Shown in pieces: positions 48,789 through 57,608 of a stretch of DNA of 64,000 nucleotides. The stretch's first letter is position 1. Each line of letters begins with the position of its first letter. The stretch covers positions 148,397 to 212,396 of the forward strand of contig JBBSFB010000001.1 of NCBI GenBank assembly GCA_038239145.1, given 5' to 3'. The position numbers and the translations under genes were made by a program. This stretch comes from PALSA-610 sp038239145. GTDB taxonomy: Bacteria; Actinomycetota; Acidimicrobiia; IMCC26256; PALSA-610. The notes below the pieces were generated by a model. The model made no database searches, was not told the DNA's origin, and saw nothing but the letters and a program-made list of their open reading frames with translations.

Positions 48789-48886
48789 GATCAAAGTATC
48801 TCCTTCGGGTGTGACAACTACACCCCGTACGTCTCTCCTCCAGGTGAACGCTCGGGGCCGGGAACGTGTTCCCGAACCAGCCGCCA

Positions 48887-48892
48887 TACCCT
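48887..48892 (+). promoter_or_regulatory. -10 box TACCCT, 6 nt before GTG 48899
   Basis: Sets the start of the cysteine desulfurase gene by predicting transcription from the GTG itself. Confidence 0.55.
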
Positions 48893-48898
48893 GGTCAG

Positions 48899-50083
48899 GT
48901 GCCTTTTCCGACCCCGAGCGGAGCCGACGACGGCGTCTACCTCGATCACGCCGCGTCCACCCCGATGCGCCCCGAGGCGATCGCGGCCATGACGCCCTTC
49001 CTCGCCGCCTATCCGGGCAACCCGTCCGGAGGTCATCGCGCGTCCCGCGCGACCAAGACCGCGCTCGAAGAATCGCGAGAAACGGTTGCCGCCGTGGCCG
49101 GTTGCCGGCCCGACGAGGTCGTGTTCACGGGGGGTGGGAGCGAGAGCGACAACCTGGCCTTGAAGGGCGCCGCGGGCGCGGCACGGGCGCGGCGTGCCGA
49201 CCTCGACGGCGTCGTGACCACCGGTATCGAGCACAAGGCTGTGCTCGCCGCCGCGGCCCGGCTCGAGCGGGAGGGCTTCCGAGTTGCCCGGGTGCCGGCC
49301 GACGCCGGCGGGATCGTCGACGTCGAGGCGTTGGTCCACTGCCTCGACGAGCGCACCGCGGTCGTGTCGGTAATGCTCGTGAACAACGAGACCGGCGTGC
49401 GTCAGCCCGTCGCCGAGATCGCGCGACTCGTTCGGGCGCGGGCGCCCGGCGCAGTCGTGCACACCGACGCGGTGCAGGCGCCCCAGTGGCTCGACTTCGC
49501 ATCGGCTACCGCCGACGTGGACCTGATCGCGATCTCGGGGCACAAGTTCGGTGGTCCCAAGGGCGTCGGCGCGCTGATCGTGCGGGGCGACACGGCGCTC
49601 GTGCCGCTCATCGAAGGCGGTGGGCACGAACAGGGCCGGCGCGCGGGGACGCAGAATGTGGCCGGCATCGTTGCCTTCGCCACCGCGCTGCGGATCACGC
49701 ACGAGGGTAGAGCGACCGAGACGGCTCGCATCGTCGCGCTGCGGGACGAGCTCGAACGCGGGCTCATCGCGCAGGTTCCCGGATTCCACGTGAACGGCGC
49801 GCCCGACGCGCGCGTCGCCGGTCTCCTGCACTGCACCGTGGACGACGTCGAGGCGGAGATGCTGTTGCTCGCGCTCGATCAGCAGGGTGTCATGGCCGCA
49901 TCCGGATCCGCGTGCAGCTCGGGCGCCGTCGATCCGTCGCACGTGCTCCTCGCAATGGGGATGCTGCGCGCTTGCGCGCTGTCGTCGGTCCGTTTCTCGT
50001 TCGGGTACGCATCGACGCAGGCCGACGTCGATGCCGCGCTCGCGATCGTGCCCGAAGTCATTGCGAAGCTGCGAGCCGCATGA
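48899..50083 (+). CDS. iscS: Cysteine desulfurase (NifS/IscS family)
   Basis: 394 residues, aminotransferase class V. GVYLDHAASTPMRPEA at the N-terminus, substrate-side GGGSESDNLALKGA, PLP Lys in ISGHKFGGPKG, and the persulfide Cys in ASGSACSSGAVDPSH. It takes sulfur from cysteine; the next gene, encoding MnmA, uses that sulfur for tRNA. The GTG at 48899 is preferred over GTG 48866 because of the TACCCT box 6 nt upstream. Its stop overlaps the mnmA ATG (ATGA), matching actinobacterial gene order. Confidence 0.93.
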   Translation: MPFPTPSGADDGVYLDHAASTPMRPEAIAAMTPFLAAYPGNPSGGHRASRATKTALEESRETVAAVAGCRPDEVVFTGGGSESDNLALKGAAGAARARRADLDGVVTTGIEHKAVLAAAARLEREGFRVARVPADAGGIVDVEALVHCLDERTAVVSVMLVNNETGVRQPVAEIARLVRARAPGAVVHTDAVQAPQWLDFASATADVDLIAISGHKFGGPKGVGALIVRGDTALVPLIEGGGHEQGRRAGTQNVAGIVAFATALRITHEGRATETARIVALRDELERGLIAQVPGFHVNGAPDARVAGLLHCTVDDVEAEMLLLALDQQGVMAASGSACSSGAVDPSHVLLAMGMLRACALSSVRFSFGYASTQADVDAALAIVPEVIAKLRAA

Positions 50084-51102
50084 TGGCGCGGGTCATGGTG
50101 ATGATGAGCGGCGGGGTCGACTCATCGGTGGCGGCCGCGCTGCTGCACGAGCAGGGTCACGACGTCACCGGCGTGACCCTCAAGCTGTGGGGCGGCGAGA
50201 GCGACAGTGGATGTTGCAGTCTCTCCGACGTCGAGGACGCGCGCCGGGTCGCGGCCCAGATCGGGATTCCTCACTACGTCTTCAACTTCGCGGATGCCTT
50301 TGACTCCAACGTGGTCGCGCCGTACGTCGACGCCTACGCGGCGGGAGAGACGCCGAATCCGTGCGTGGAATGCAATCGCACGATGAAGTTCGGTCGGGTC
50401 CTCGAACGAGCCCGTCAGCTCGACTTCGATTTCGTCGCCACCGGTCATCACGCCCGGATTGTGACGACCGCCTCCGGTCCCGCGCTCGCGCGCGCGGCGG
50501 ACCCGGCCAAGGACCAGTCGTACGTGCTCTACATGCTCGGTACGGAAGAGCTCGCGCGCGTACTGCTTCCCGTGGGTGAGCTGACGAAGGCCGAAGTGCG
50601 CGAGCGCGCCCGCGCGCTCGGGCTGCGTACCGCAGAGAAGCGTGAGAGCATGGACGTCTGCTTCATCAAGCGCGGAGGTCGCGACGCGTTCCTCGGCGCG
50701 CGCATCCCGCGGCGTTCGGGCAGCATCGTCGACGAGCACGGCGCGGTCGTAGGTGCGCACGACGGGATCGACTCGTTCACGATCGGTCAACGGCGCGGGC
50801 TCGGGGTCGCAGTCGGTGAACGCCGATACGTCACCGACATCGCCGCCGGTACCGGAACCGTCACCGTTGGGCCGCGTGCCGACCTGCTGCAGGACAGCCT
50901 CCAGCTCCGCAACGTGATCCGATCACGCGACCTCCCGCCCGAGATGGACGTGCAGGTGCGCGCCCACGGTGTCCCGTTCGCGGCGACGCTCACCGGCGCC
51001 ACGCTCGAATTCGCGTCGCCCCAGCCCCGCATCGCGCCCGGGCAGGTCGTTGCGTTCTACGACGGTTCCGTTTGTTGCGGCGGTGGCATCGTCGCCGAGT
51101 GA
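50080..51102 (+). CDS. mnmA: tRNA-specific 2-thiouridylase MnmA
   Basis: 340 residues. PP-loop MMSGGVDSSVAAALL for ATP, first catalytic Cys in NPCVECNRTMKFG, second in ESMDVCFIKRGGRDAF, and a C-terminal beta barrel ending GGGIVAE. It adenylates and thiolates U34 of Lys, Glu and Gln tRNAs with persulfide from the upstream desulfurase. The start is ATGATG at 50080-50085; the first ATG overlaps the previous stop. It converges on a membrane-protein gene 5 bp away. Confidence 0.95.
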   Translation: MMARVMVMMSGGVDSSVAAALLHEQGHDVTGVTLKLWGGESDSGCCSLSDVEDARRVAAQIGIPHYVFNFADAFDSNVVAPYVDAYAAGETPNPCVECNRTMKFGRVLERARQLDFDFVATGHHARIVTTASGPALARAADPAKDQSYVLYMLGTEELARVLLPVGELTKAEVRERARALGLRTAEKRESMDVCFIKRGGRDAFLGARIPRRSGSIVDEHGAVVGAHDGIDSFTIGQRRGLGVAVGERRYVTDIAAGTGTVTVGPRADLLQDSLQLRNVIRSRDLPPEMDVQVRAHGVPFAATLTGATLEFASPQPRIAPGQVVAFYDGSVCCGGGIVAE

Positions 51103-51106
51103 CGGG

Positions 51107-51970
51107 TCAGGCGTTGATGCGGCGGGTGCGGGCCCGGGCGACCGCGGCGTCGGCGCGTACTACGGCGACGGCGACGACCTGAGGGGCGACGATCTCGGCG
51201 TTGACGCGACCGCGGCGCCGACCGAACTCGACCGGCTCCGTCAACGTCAGCTGCACGCCGCCCGCGATGGTTCCGAGCCGGAGATCGAGCGCAGCCGCGG
51301 GCAGGGTGGTCGACGCGGTCCGGCGCAACGTCGTGATGAGCTCGCGGCGCACGAGTACGGGCTCGGTCAGCGTGAGCGGATCGGCGATCGCGATTCCGGC
51401 GGGCACGAGCACGAGCCAGCGCGACGACAACGGATGCAGCGCGCGCGCGATGAGCGCGGCGACGGGGATTCCGACGATGGTCGCGAACGCGCCGAGAGCG
51501 TAACGACCGTCGGCCAACAGCAGGGGCCCGGATAGTGCCCCGAGCGCGGCGATCGCGATCGCAACGGGGATCGGCCCGAGCAGCAGCGGCATCGGGATAC
51601 GCAAGACGAACCGTTCCTCGTCGCCGTACGCGAGCGCGTTCGCGGTCGCCATTGCAACGGGGGCCGACAACGCCAGGATTGCGGCAAAGCCGCCACCGAC
51701 GAGAGCGAGCACGGCTGAAGCCGTCGTCGTCGACGACAACGAGAACACGATGCAGAGGAATCCGCACGGCGCGACGACGCGCAGCAGGGTGAGTCCGATC
51801 GGTCGGGGTGCGAACAACGCGAGGAGTCCCGCCGCCCAGACCAGCCACAACGCGACCGCCGCGACGCGCGCGGGAGCGATCGACCAACTGACGGTTGCGT
51901 CAGCCAACGCGGTCCCCGCCGTCACCGGTAAGAGCGCCCACATCACGCGTGTGCACCAGAGCCAGATCAA
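51107..51970 (-). CDS. Polytopic membrane protein of unknown function
   Basis: 287 residues. Six or seven hydrophobic helices occupy residues 10-190, and a cytosolic C-terminal part of about 90 residues carries two LTEP(V)L/V-like repeats (ADPLTLTEPVLVRREL; VQLTLTEPVEFGRRR). TTG 51970 has GGAG 6 nt upstream; ATG 51943 is the internal alternative. The repeated LTLTEPV strand suggests a small internal duplication. The family is not recognised. Confidence 0.68.
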   Translation of the reverse strand: MIWLWCTRVMWALLPVTAGTALADATVSWSIAPARVAAVALWLVWAAGLLALFAPRPIGLTLLRVVAPCGFLCIVFSLSSTTTASAVLALVGGGFAAILALSAPVAMATANALAYGDEERFVLRIPMPLLLGPIPVAIAIAALGALSGPLLLADGRYALGAFATIVGIPVAALIARALHPLSSRWLVLVPAGIAIADPLTLTEPVLVRRELITTLRRTASTTLPAAALDLRLGTIAGGVQLTLTEPVEFGRRRGRVNAEIVAPQVVAVAVVRADAAVARARTRRINA

Positions 51971-52007
51971 CGTGCACTCCGCTTCGTCGAGTGTGCCGGC
52001 GTCGCCC

Positions 52008-52013
52008 TATCCT
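52008..52013 (+). promoter_or_regulatory. -10 box TATCCT upstream of the MetE-like gene
   Basis: 10 nt from ATG 52024; predicted 5' leader of 3-4 nt. Confidence 0.45.
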
Positions 52014-52023
52014 ACGAATCTTC

Positions 52024-53040
52024 ATGGCGCAATCACTGCTCGGCGGGGCGATCAGTGCGGGTACGGCGACCACAATCGGGAGCCTTCCTCATCACGATGC
52101 GCACGCGGCCGCGGCCCTGACGTTGCGCTGCCTCCCCGAGCTGCCCGCCGTGCCCCAGCTTCCGCACCGTTCGGCTCGAGAGGGCGTCGTCGCGCAGTGG
52201 GCCGGAGCGGTCCCCGGTGTCGTCGTGCGCGACGACGGTCGTATCGAGCTGACCTCCGAGGTCGATCCCGTCGGGCGATTGAAGACATTGTTCGACGACG
52301 ACACGCATGGTGGTCTGCTCGCGTTCCTCGAAGTCGCCGCTCAGCAGCCGAAGCCGCCCAAACAGATCAAGGTGCAGGTGGCCGGTCCGTTGACCCTGGG
52401 AGTTGGCTTCGTCGACGCGGGGATGGACGCCGCGCACGCGTTCCCGCTGGGCGCGCGCGTCGCCCGTTCGTGGGCTGCCGCGATCGCGGAGCTTGTCGCG
52501 GCACGACTTCCCGACGCCGGGCTCGTCTGCTTCTTCGACGAGCCCGCGCTCGTCTGCTGGCGCGACGCGGAGGGCCCGATCGATCGTGAGGTCGCGACCG
52601 ATCTCCTGTCGAGTGCGCTCGCCGCGTGCAGCGGTGTCTCGGGTGTCCACGTGTGCGGGCATGGCGATCTCCGGCTCGCGCTCGACGCGGGGCCGCAGGT
52701 GATCCACTTCGACGTCGACGCGCTCGACCTCGACGACGCGACGTCGCTGTCACGGTTCCTCGACGGCGGCGGTTGGATCGCGTGGGGCGCGATCCCGACG
52801 CACCGTCCGGTCGGTGAACAGCCGCAACCGCTCTGGAAGGCATTGCTCGACGCCTGGTGCGAGCTGACCCGGCGCGGCTGCGATCCGGTCCGGCTCCGCG
52901 GCCAGGCGTTGGTCGCGCCCGCGTGCGGGCTCGCGGGCCACGGTGTGAGCCAGGCCGAGCGCGTGATGTTGCTCGCCCGGGAGATCGGCGACCGCGTGCA
53001 CGATCAGGCAGCCGCGACGAAGCTCGCCGTCGGGGCCTAG
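52024..53040 (+). CDS. MetE C-terminal-domain-like protein (Rv3015c type)
   Basis: 338 residues, TIM-barrel of the UROD/MetE superfamily. Zn ligands of cobalamin-independent methionine synthase are discernible: His and Cys in GVHVCGHGD and the final Cys in APACGLAG. N-terminal IGSLPHHDAHAAA resembles the IGSLP/IGSFP start of that family. It is half the length of MetE, and lies between mnmA and ligA as Rv3015c does in M. tuberculosis, whose function is unsettled. It could be a methyltransferase with a different methyl donor. Its TAG stop is also the start of the ligA -10 box. Confidence 0.78.
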   Translation: MAQSLLGGAISAGTATTIGSLPHHDAHAAAALTLRCLPELPAVPQLPHRSAREGVVAQWAGAVPGVVVRDDGRIELTSEVDPVGRLKTLFDDDTHGGLLAFLEVAAQQPKPPKQIKVQVAGPLTLGVGFVDAGMDAAHAFPLGARVARSWAAAIAELVAARLPDAGLVCFFDEPALVCWRDAEGPIDREVATDLLSSALAACSGVSGVHVCGHGDLRLALDAGPQVIHFDVDALDLDDATSLSRFLDGGGWIAWGAIPTHRPVGEQPQPLWKALLDAWCELTRRGCDPVRLRGQALVAPACGLAGHGVSQAERVMLLAREIGDRVHDQAAATKLAVGA

Positions 53041-53043
53041 ATT
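53038..53043 (+). promoter_or_regulatory. -10 box TAGATT, 6 nt before GTG 53050
   Basis: The first three bases are the stop codon of the upstream gene. Predicts a leaderless ligA transcript. Confidence 0.55.
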
Positions 53044-53049
53044 TCGGGC

Positions 53050-55128
53050 GTGGCCCGAACCAAGTCCGACTCCGACAGCACGCGGCCGGGCGACGACGCG
53101 GTCGAGCGCGCCACGCAACTGCGCGAAGTCATCGACTACAACAACGAGCGCTACTTCGTGTTCGACGAACCCGAGCTCGCCGACGCCGAGTTCGACGCGC
53201 TCGTCCGGGAGCTGCGCGAGCTGGAAGCGACGTACCCGACTCTCGTCACGACCGACTCGCCCACGCAACGTCCCGGCGGACGCCCGGCGTCAACGTTCGC
53301 GCCCGTCGTCCATCGCCAGCGCATGCTGTCGCTCGACAACGCGTTCTCGCGCGAGGAGCTGGTCGCGTGGGGAGCGCGTATCCAGCGGTTGATCACCGAG
53401 CCGATCCGCTTCGTGGCCGAACCCAAGCTCGACGGCCTTGCGATCTCGCTGCAGTACGTCGACGGGCGGTTCACCGTCGGCGCGACGCGTGGTGACGGTG
53501 TGACGGGCGAGGACGTCACCGAGAACCTGCGTACGATCGGGGCCGTTCCCCAGAAGCTGAAGGGGAAAGCGAAGGACATACCCGCGCTGCTCGAGGTCAG
53601 GGGCGAGGTGTTCATGCCGCTCGCCGCGTTCGAAGCCTTGAACAAGCGCCAAGGGGAGGCGGGGGAGCGGCTGTTCACCAGCCCGCGCAACGCCGCGGCC
53701 GGGAGCCTGCGCCAAAAAGACCCGGGGATAACCGCGACCCGCGACCTCACGCTCTACGCGTACCAACTGGGCGCGAAGGAGGGCGGTCCCCGGCTGCGCA
53801 CCCATCAGGAGACGCTGGCGTGGATCAGGGATCTCGGGTTCCCCGTCAACGACCGGATCGAGGCGATCGAGGACGTCGGCGACGTCTACGGCTTCTGCGA
53901 GCGTATGGAAGCGAATCGACACTCGCTCGGATACGAGATCGACGGCGTGGTGGTGAAGGTCGACGACCTCGGTCAACGCACTGAGATGGGGGTGACCTCG
54001 CGCGCGCCCCGCTGGGCGATCGCGTACAAGTTTCCGCCGGAGGAGAAGACGACGATCCTGCGCGACATCATGGTGAGCATCGGCCGTACGGGCCGGGCCA
54101 CTCCGTTCGCGGTGTTGGAGCCGGTGTTCGTCGGCGGCGCGAACGTCGGCATGGCGACGCTCCACAACGAGGACGACGTTGCCCGTAAGGACGTGCGACC
54201 CGGCGACACCGTGGTGGTACGCCGTGCCGGCGACGTGATCCCCGAGGTCGTGGGGCCCGTGCTCGCGAAGCGGCCGCCCAAGACCAAGCCCTGGAAGTTC
54301 CCGAAGAAGTGCCCGGAGTGCAAGCAGCCGTTGGTACGGGTCGAGGGCGAAGCGAACCATCACTGCGTCAACGTCGACTGCCCGGCGCAGCGCGTCCAGC
54401 GGCTCGTGCACTGGGCGGGTCGGGGAGCGATGGACATCGAGGGACTCGGCGAGGAACGGGTGCGCCAGTTCGTCGAGGCCGGGCTGTTGGAGGACGCGGC
54501 CGACATCTACGCACTCACGGTGGAACGCCTGGTGCCGCTCGAGCGGATCGGGGACCGTTCTGCGCAGCTGCTCGTCGACGGGGTCGAGGGCTCCAAGGGT
54601 CGGCCGGTGTGGCGCGTGCTCGTCGGTCTCGGCATCAACCACGTCGGCCCGACCGCCGCGCAGGCGCTGGCGCGCGCGTTCGACGATCTCGACGGGATCA
54701 TGGTCGCGGGCGTAGATGGTTTGACCGCGATCGATGGCGTCGGCCCCACGATCGCGCAGAGCATCGGCTCGTGGTTCTCGATCGACCGGAACCGCCGCCT
54801 GACCCAACGACTCGCGGCCGCAGGCGTGAACTTCGAAGGCGAACGCGGTCAGCAGCGCGAGGTGGTCGACGCGTCGCTCGCGGGGCTCACGTTCGTGCTC
54901 ACCGGGTCACTCGACCAGCGCACGCGCGACGAAGCCGCGGCCGAGATCGAAGCACGAGGCGGCAAGGTCACCTCGAGCGTGTCGAAGAAGACGAGTTACG
55001 TCGTCGCAGGCGAGAGCCCGGGCTCGAAGCTCGCCAAAGCCGAGGAGCTCGGCGTGACGATCCTCGACGGCGACGCGTTCGACGCGCTGCTCGCGAGTGG
55101 TCAGCCGACGTTGAACGACCAGGTGTAG
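53050..55128 (+). CDS. ligA: NAD-dependent DNA ligase
   Basis: 692 residues. Domain Ia with YFVFDEPELADAEFDALV for NMN, adenylation Lys126 in EPKLDGLAIS, an OB fold (ATPFAVLEPVFVGGANV), a four-Cys Zn finger (CPECK and CVNVDCPAQR), helix-hairpin-helix repeats and a C-terminal BRCT domain (LTGSLDQRTRDEAAAEIEARG, in part). It seals nicks in replication and repair. The start is GTG 53050. Its last 28 bp overlap the 3' end of a convergent gene. Confidence 0.96.
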   Translation: MARTKSDSDSTRPGDDAVERATQLREVIDYNNERYFVFDEPELADAEFDALVRELRELEATYPTLVTTDSPTQRPGGRPASTFAPVVHRQRMLSLDNAFSREELVAWGARIQRLITEPIRFVAEPKLDGLAISLQYVDGRFTVGATRGDGVTGEDVTENLRTIGAVPQKLKGKAKDIPALLEVRGEVFMPLAAFEALNKRQGEAGERLFTSPRNAAAGSLRQKDPGITATRDLTLYAYQLGAKEGGPRLRTHQETLAWIRDLGFPVNDRIEAIEDVGDVYGFCERMEANRHSLGYEIDGVVVKVDDLGQRTEMGVTSRAPRWAIAYKFPPEEKTTILRDIMVSIGRTGRATPFAVLEPVFVGGANVGMATLHNEDDVARKDVRPGDTVVVRRAGDVIPEVVGPVLAKRPPKTKPWKFPKKCPECKQPLVRVEGEANHHCVNVDCPAQRVQRLVHWAGRGAMDIEGLGEERVRQFVEAGLLEDAADIYALTVERLVPLERIGDRSAQLLVDGVEGSKGRPVWRVLVGLGINHVGPTAAQALARAFDDLDGIMVAGVDGLTAIDGVGPTIAQSIGSWFSIDRNRRLTQRLAAAGVNFEGERGQQREVVDASLAGLTFVLTGSLDQRTRDEAAAEIEARGGKVTSSVSKKTSYVVAGESPGSKLAKAEELGVTILDGDAFDALLASGQPTLNDQV

Positions 55129-55544
55129 CTGCGCAGCTCGTGCCGGGCCTTGGCCGCCTCTGCGGTCTGGATGGTGCTCGGCCACCACTGAAGCACGGCC
55201 GTGTGGCCGCCCTTGGAGAATTCCTGGATGTCCTTGCCCGGCCCGGGATCGAACGTGATCGTGCCGAGGCTCGGCGTCGAGGTGATCTGGTCCTGCGGGA
55301 TGATCTTGCCGTCGATGGCGATCTGCCCGACGAGGTTCGCCCGAAGCTGCGCACCGACCTCGCCCTGGGGGAGGAGCTGGTCGCTCTCGTTCGGCTCGAG
55401 GGTTACGATCTCCGCCGGGCGCTGTACGGTTGCGGGGCCGTTCACCTGCGCCCGCCCACCCCAGATCAGCACGTTCACCCCCACGAGCAGCACGCCGACG
55501 ACGATGGCGACGCGGACGGGATTCCGAGGTCGGGTGAGCGACAC
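55101..55544 (-). CDS. Single-pass membrane-anchored protein of unknown function
   Basis: 147 residues. One N-terminal helix (VRVAIVVGVLLVGVNVLIWG) is followed by an exported domain of short strands: AEIVTLEPNESDQLLP, then RANLVGQIAIDGKIIPQDQI. GTG 55544 is chosen because a TAGGTT box stands 7 nt upstream; the longer form from 55589 adds an unsupported tail. Divergent from the PASTA kinase gene, with which it could be functionally linked at the envelope. The family is unknown to me. Confidence 0.7.
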   Translation of the reverse strand: MSLTRPRNPVRVAIVVGVLLVGVNVLIWGGRAQVNGPATVQRPAEIVTLEPNESDQLLPQGEVGAQLRANLVGQIAIDGKIIPQDQITSTPSLGTITFDPGPGKDIQEFSKGGHTAVLQWWPSTIQTAEAAKARHELRSYTWSFNVG

Positions 55545-55551
55545 GTACCCG

Positions 55552-55557
55552 AACCTA
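55552..55557 (-). promoter_or_regulatory. -10 box TAGGTT, 7 nt before GTG 55544
   Basis: Leaderless-type promoter for the membrane-anchored protein gene. Confidence 0.55.
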
Positions 55558-55626
55558 CCGTCGCCGGTCGGCGATCGGGGAATGGGCACGGCGGTGCTGT
55601 GACCCGGCGCGCGTGCACCTTGCCGG

Positions 55627-55632
55627 TACCGT
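55627..55632 (+). promoter_or_regulatory. -10 box TACCGT, 7 nt before ATG 55640
   Basis: Leaderless-type promoter for the PASTA kinase gene. Confidence 0.55.
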
Positions 55633-55639
55633 TGATCGT

Positions 55640-57553
55640 ATGGCCGGCAGTGCGGTGAGCGACCTCGCGGGCCGTGTACTCGCGGGCCGGTACCTCTTGC
55701 AGGCCGCCGTCGGCACGGGCGCGAGCGGTCGGGTCTACGTGGCCGAGGACACCCGGCTGAAGCGCAAGGTGGCCGTGAAGGTGCTGCACGCGGCGCTGGC
55801 GGAGGACGCGGCGTTCCTCCGTCGGTTCCGGGCCGAGGCCCAGCTCGCGGCCTCGCTCCATCATCCCCACATCGTGACCGTGCACGACTGGGGCGACGAC
55901 GACGTTCCGTTCATGGTGCTCGAGCTGCTCGAGGGCGGTTCGCTGCGCTCGCTCCTCGATCAGGAGACGTTCCTCACCGTTCCGCAGGCGGCCCGCGTCG
56001 GTCGCGACGTTGCGTCGGCGCTCGAGTACGCCCACGCGCGCGGCGTGTTGCACCGCGACATCAAGCCCGCAAACCTCTTGTTCGACGAGCACGGCATCGT
56101 GCGCGTCGCCGACTTCGGGCTCGCCCGCGCCCTCGCCGAGGCGAGCTGGACCGAGCCCGCGGGCGCGGTGTTCGGCACCGCCCGTTACGCGTCGCCGGAG
56201 CAGGCCCGCGGGACGCAGCTCGACGCCCGCTCCGACATGTACTCACTCGCGCTGGTGCTCGTCGAGAGCGTGACCGGGCGTCTGCCGTTCGCAGCCGACA
56301 CGACCCTCGGCCTGTTGACGGCGCGCACGCTCGAGCCGCTCGTCGGGAGCGAGAAGCTCGGACCGCTCGAGTCGGTGATCGACCGCGTCGGCGCCATCGA
56401 TCCCGCTGACCGCTATCCCGACGCGGGCACGATGCGCCAGGCGATCTCGGACGCGGCCGACGCACTGCCACCGCCCGGTCCGCTCGTGCTCGCGGGCATG
56501 GTCGATCGGGTCGACCCGCACCCGACGCGCGCGGTCCCCGCACCGTCGGCGCCGTTCTTCGACCAGGACGCGGCCGACGCCGCGCGCGTCGACACACCCC
56601 AAAAGAACAAGACGAAGCCCGAGACCGCGGCCGAACCGAAACGGCGCGTCCCGGGCCAGCGTCGCCTCGTGCCGTGGATCGTCGGCGGCGTGATGATCCT
56701 CGTCGTCGCGTCGGCCGGAGTCGCGCTCGCCCAGGTGAGTGGCGGTACCCAGCTGTCGATTCCGGGCCTGCGCGGGCTGTCGATTTCCCAAGCGGCCCTG
56801 ATCGCGAAACAGAAGGGCTTCGACGTCTCGTCGACGACACAGTCGGCGCCCGATCCGAAGGGCACCGTCATCTCGCAGACTCCGCCTGCGGGCAGCTCGA
56901 CCTCGAATCATCACGTGCGACTGGTCGTCTCCGGTGGTCCCGCCAATGTGGCCGTGCCGAAGATCGTCGACACGCCGTGGCCGACCGCCAAGAAGGCCCT
57001 CGATGCCGCCGGTCTGATCGCGCCGGCCGCGCCGCCGAGCGCTACCAGCGAGATGATCCCGCCCGGCTATGTGATCTCGGTGGATCCGCCCGGCGGCACG
57101 AGCGTCGCGCCCGACAAGTCGGTGACGGTGCTGCTCAGCTCGGGACACGCGCAGGTGAAGATCCCGGACGTCTCCGGTCAGCTGTTCCCGGATGCATCGA
57201 AGGCGCTGACGGCGGCGAAGTTCAAGGTGGTGCGCGCCCCCGACGACGTCTTCTCCTCGACTGTCACGATCGGACGCGTCGTGAAGGCGACCCCGGCGGT
57301 GAACACGACTGCGCCGTACGGGTCCACGGTGACCTTGTTCATCTCGAAGGGCCCCGATCGCGTCCCGGTCCCCGATGTCCGCTTCGAGACGTACGCGCAG
57401 GCGCGTAGCGATCTCGCCGCGCGGGGGTTGGTGCACGGGGCACTCAAAGGCTTCAACTCCGACGCGAGCGTCGTCATCGGCCAGGACCCCCTCAGTGGCA
57501 AGCTCGCACGCGGTTCGCCGGTCGACCTGACCTTCAATCCCCGCACGGGTTGA
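55640..57553 (+). CDS. PASTA-domain Ser/Thr protein kinase (PknB-like)
   Basis: 637 residues. Kinase domain about 18-275: glycine loop GTGASGRVYVAED, Lys47 in VAVKVL, HRDIKPANLLF with catalytic Asp140, DFG at 158-160, and activation-loop GTARYASPEQARG. A linker of about 60 residues leads to one membrane helix (VPWIVGGVMILVVASAGVAL, about 344-363) and an external tail with about four PASTA repeats (371-637), which bind muropeptides or lipid II. The ATG at 55640 is supported by TACCGT 7 nt upstream. Such kinases tune cell-wall growth and division. The usual division-cluster neighbours are absent. Confidence 0.93.
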   Translation: MAGSAVSDLAGRVLAGRYLLQAAVGTGASGRVYVAEDTRLKRKVAVKVLHAALAEDAAFLRRFRAEAQLAASLHHPHIVTVHDWGDDDVPFMVLELLEGGSLRSLLDQETFLTVPQAARVGRDVASALEYAHARGVLHRDIKPANLLFDEHGIVRVADFGLARALAEASWTEPAGAVFGTARYASPEQARGTQLDARSDMYSLALVLVESVTGRLPFAADTTLGLLTARTLEPLVGSEKLGPLESVIDRVGAIDPADRYPDAGTMRQAISDAADALPPPGPLVLAGMVDRVDPHPTRAVPAPSAPFFDQDAADAARVDTPQKNKTKPETAAEPKRRVPGQRRLVPWIVGGVMILVVASAGVALAQVSGGTQLSIPGLRGLSISQAALIAKQKGFDVSSTTQSAPDPKGTVISQTPPAGSSTSNHHVRLVVSGGPANVAVPKIVDTPWPTAKKALDAAGLIAPAAPPSATSEMIPPGYVISVDPPGGTSVAPDKSVTVLLSSGHAQVKIPDVSGQLFPDASKALTAAKFKVVRAPDDVFSSTVTIGRVVKATPAVNTTAPYGSTVTLFISKGPDRVPVPDVRFETYAQARSDLAARGLVHGALKGFNSDASVVIGQDPLSGKLARGSPVDLTFNPRTG

Positions 57554-57574
57554 GCCGCGGCCGCCGGGCCTGCC

Positions 57575-57580
57575 TACGAT
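57575..57580 (+). promoter_or_regulatory. -10 box TACGAT upstream of the SDR gene
   Basis: Predicts a leader of about 22 nt that contains AAGGAG, 6 nt before ATG 57609. Confidence 0.45.
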
Positions 57581-57608
57581 CTGCTCCTTCCTCTACAAGG
57601 AGCGATAC

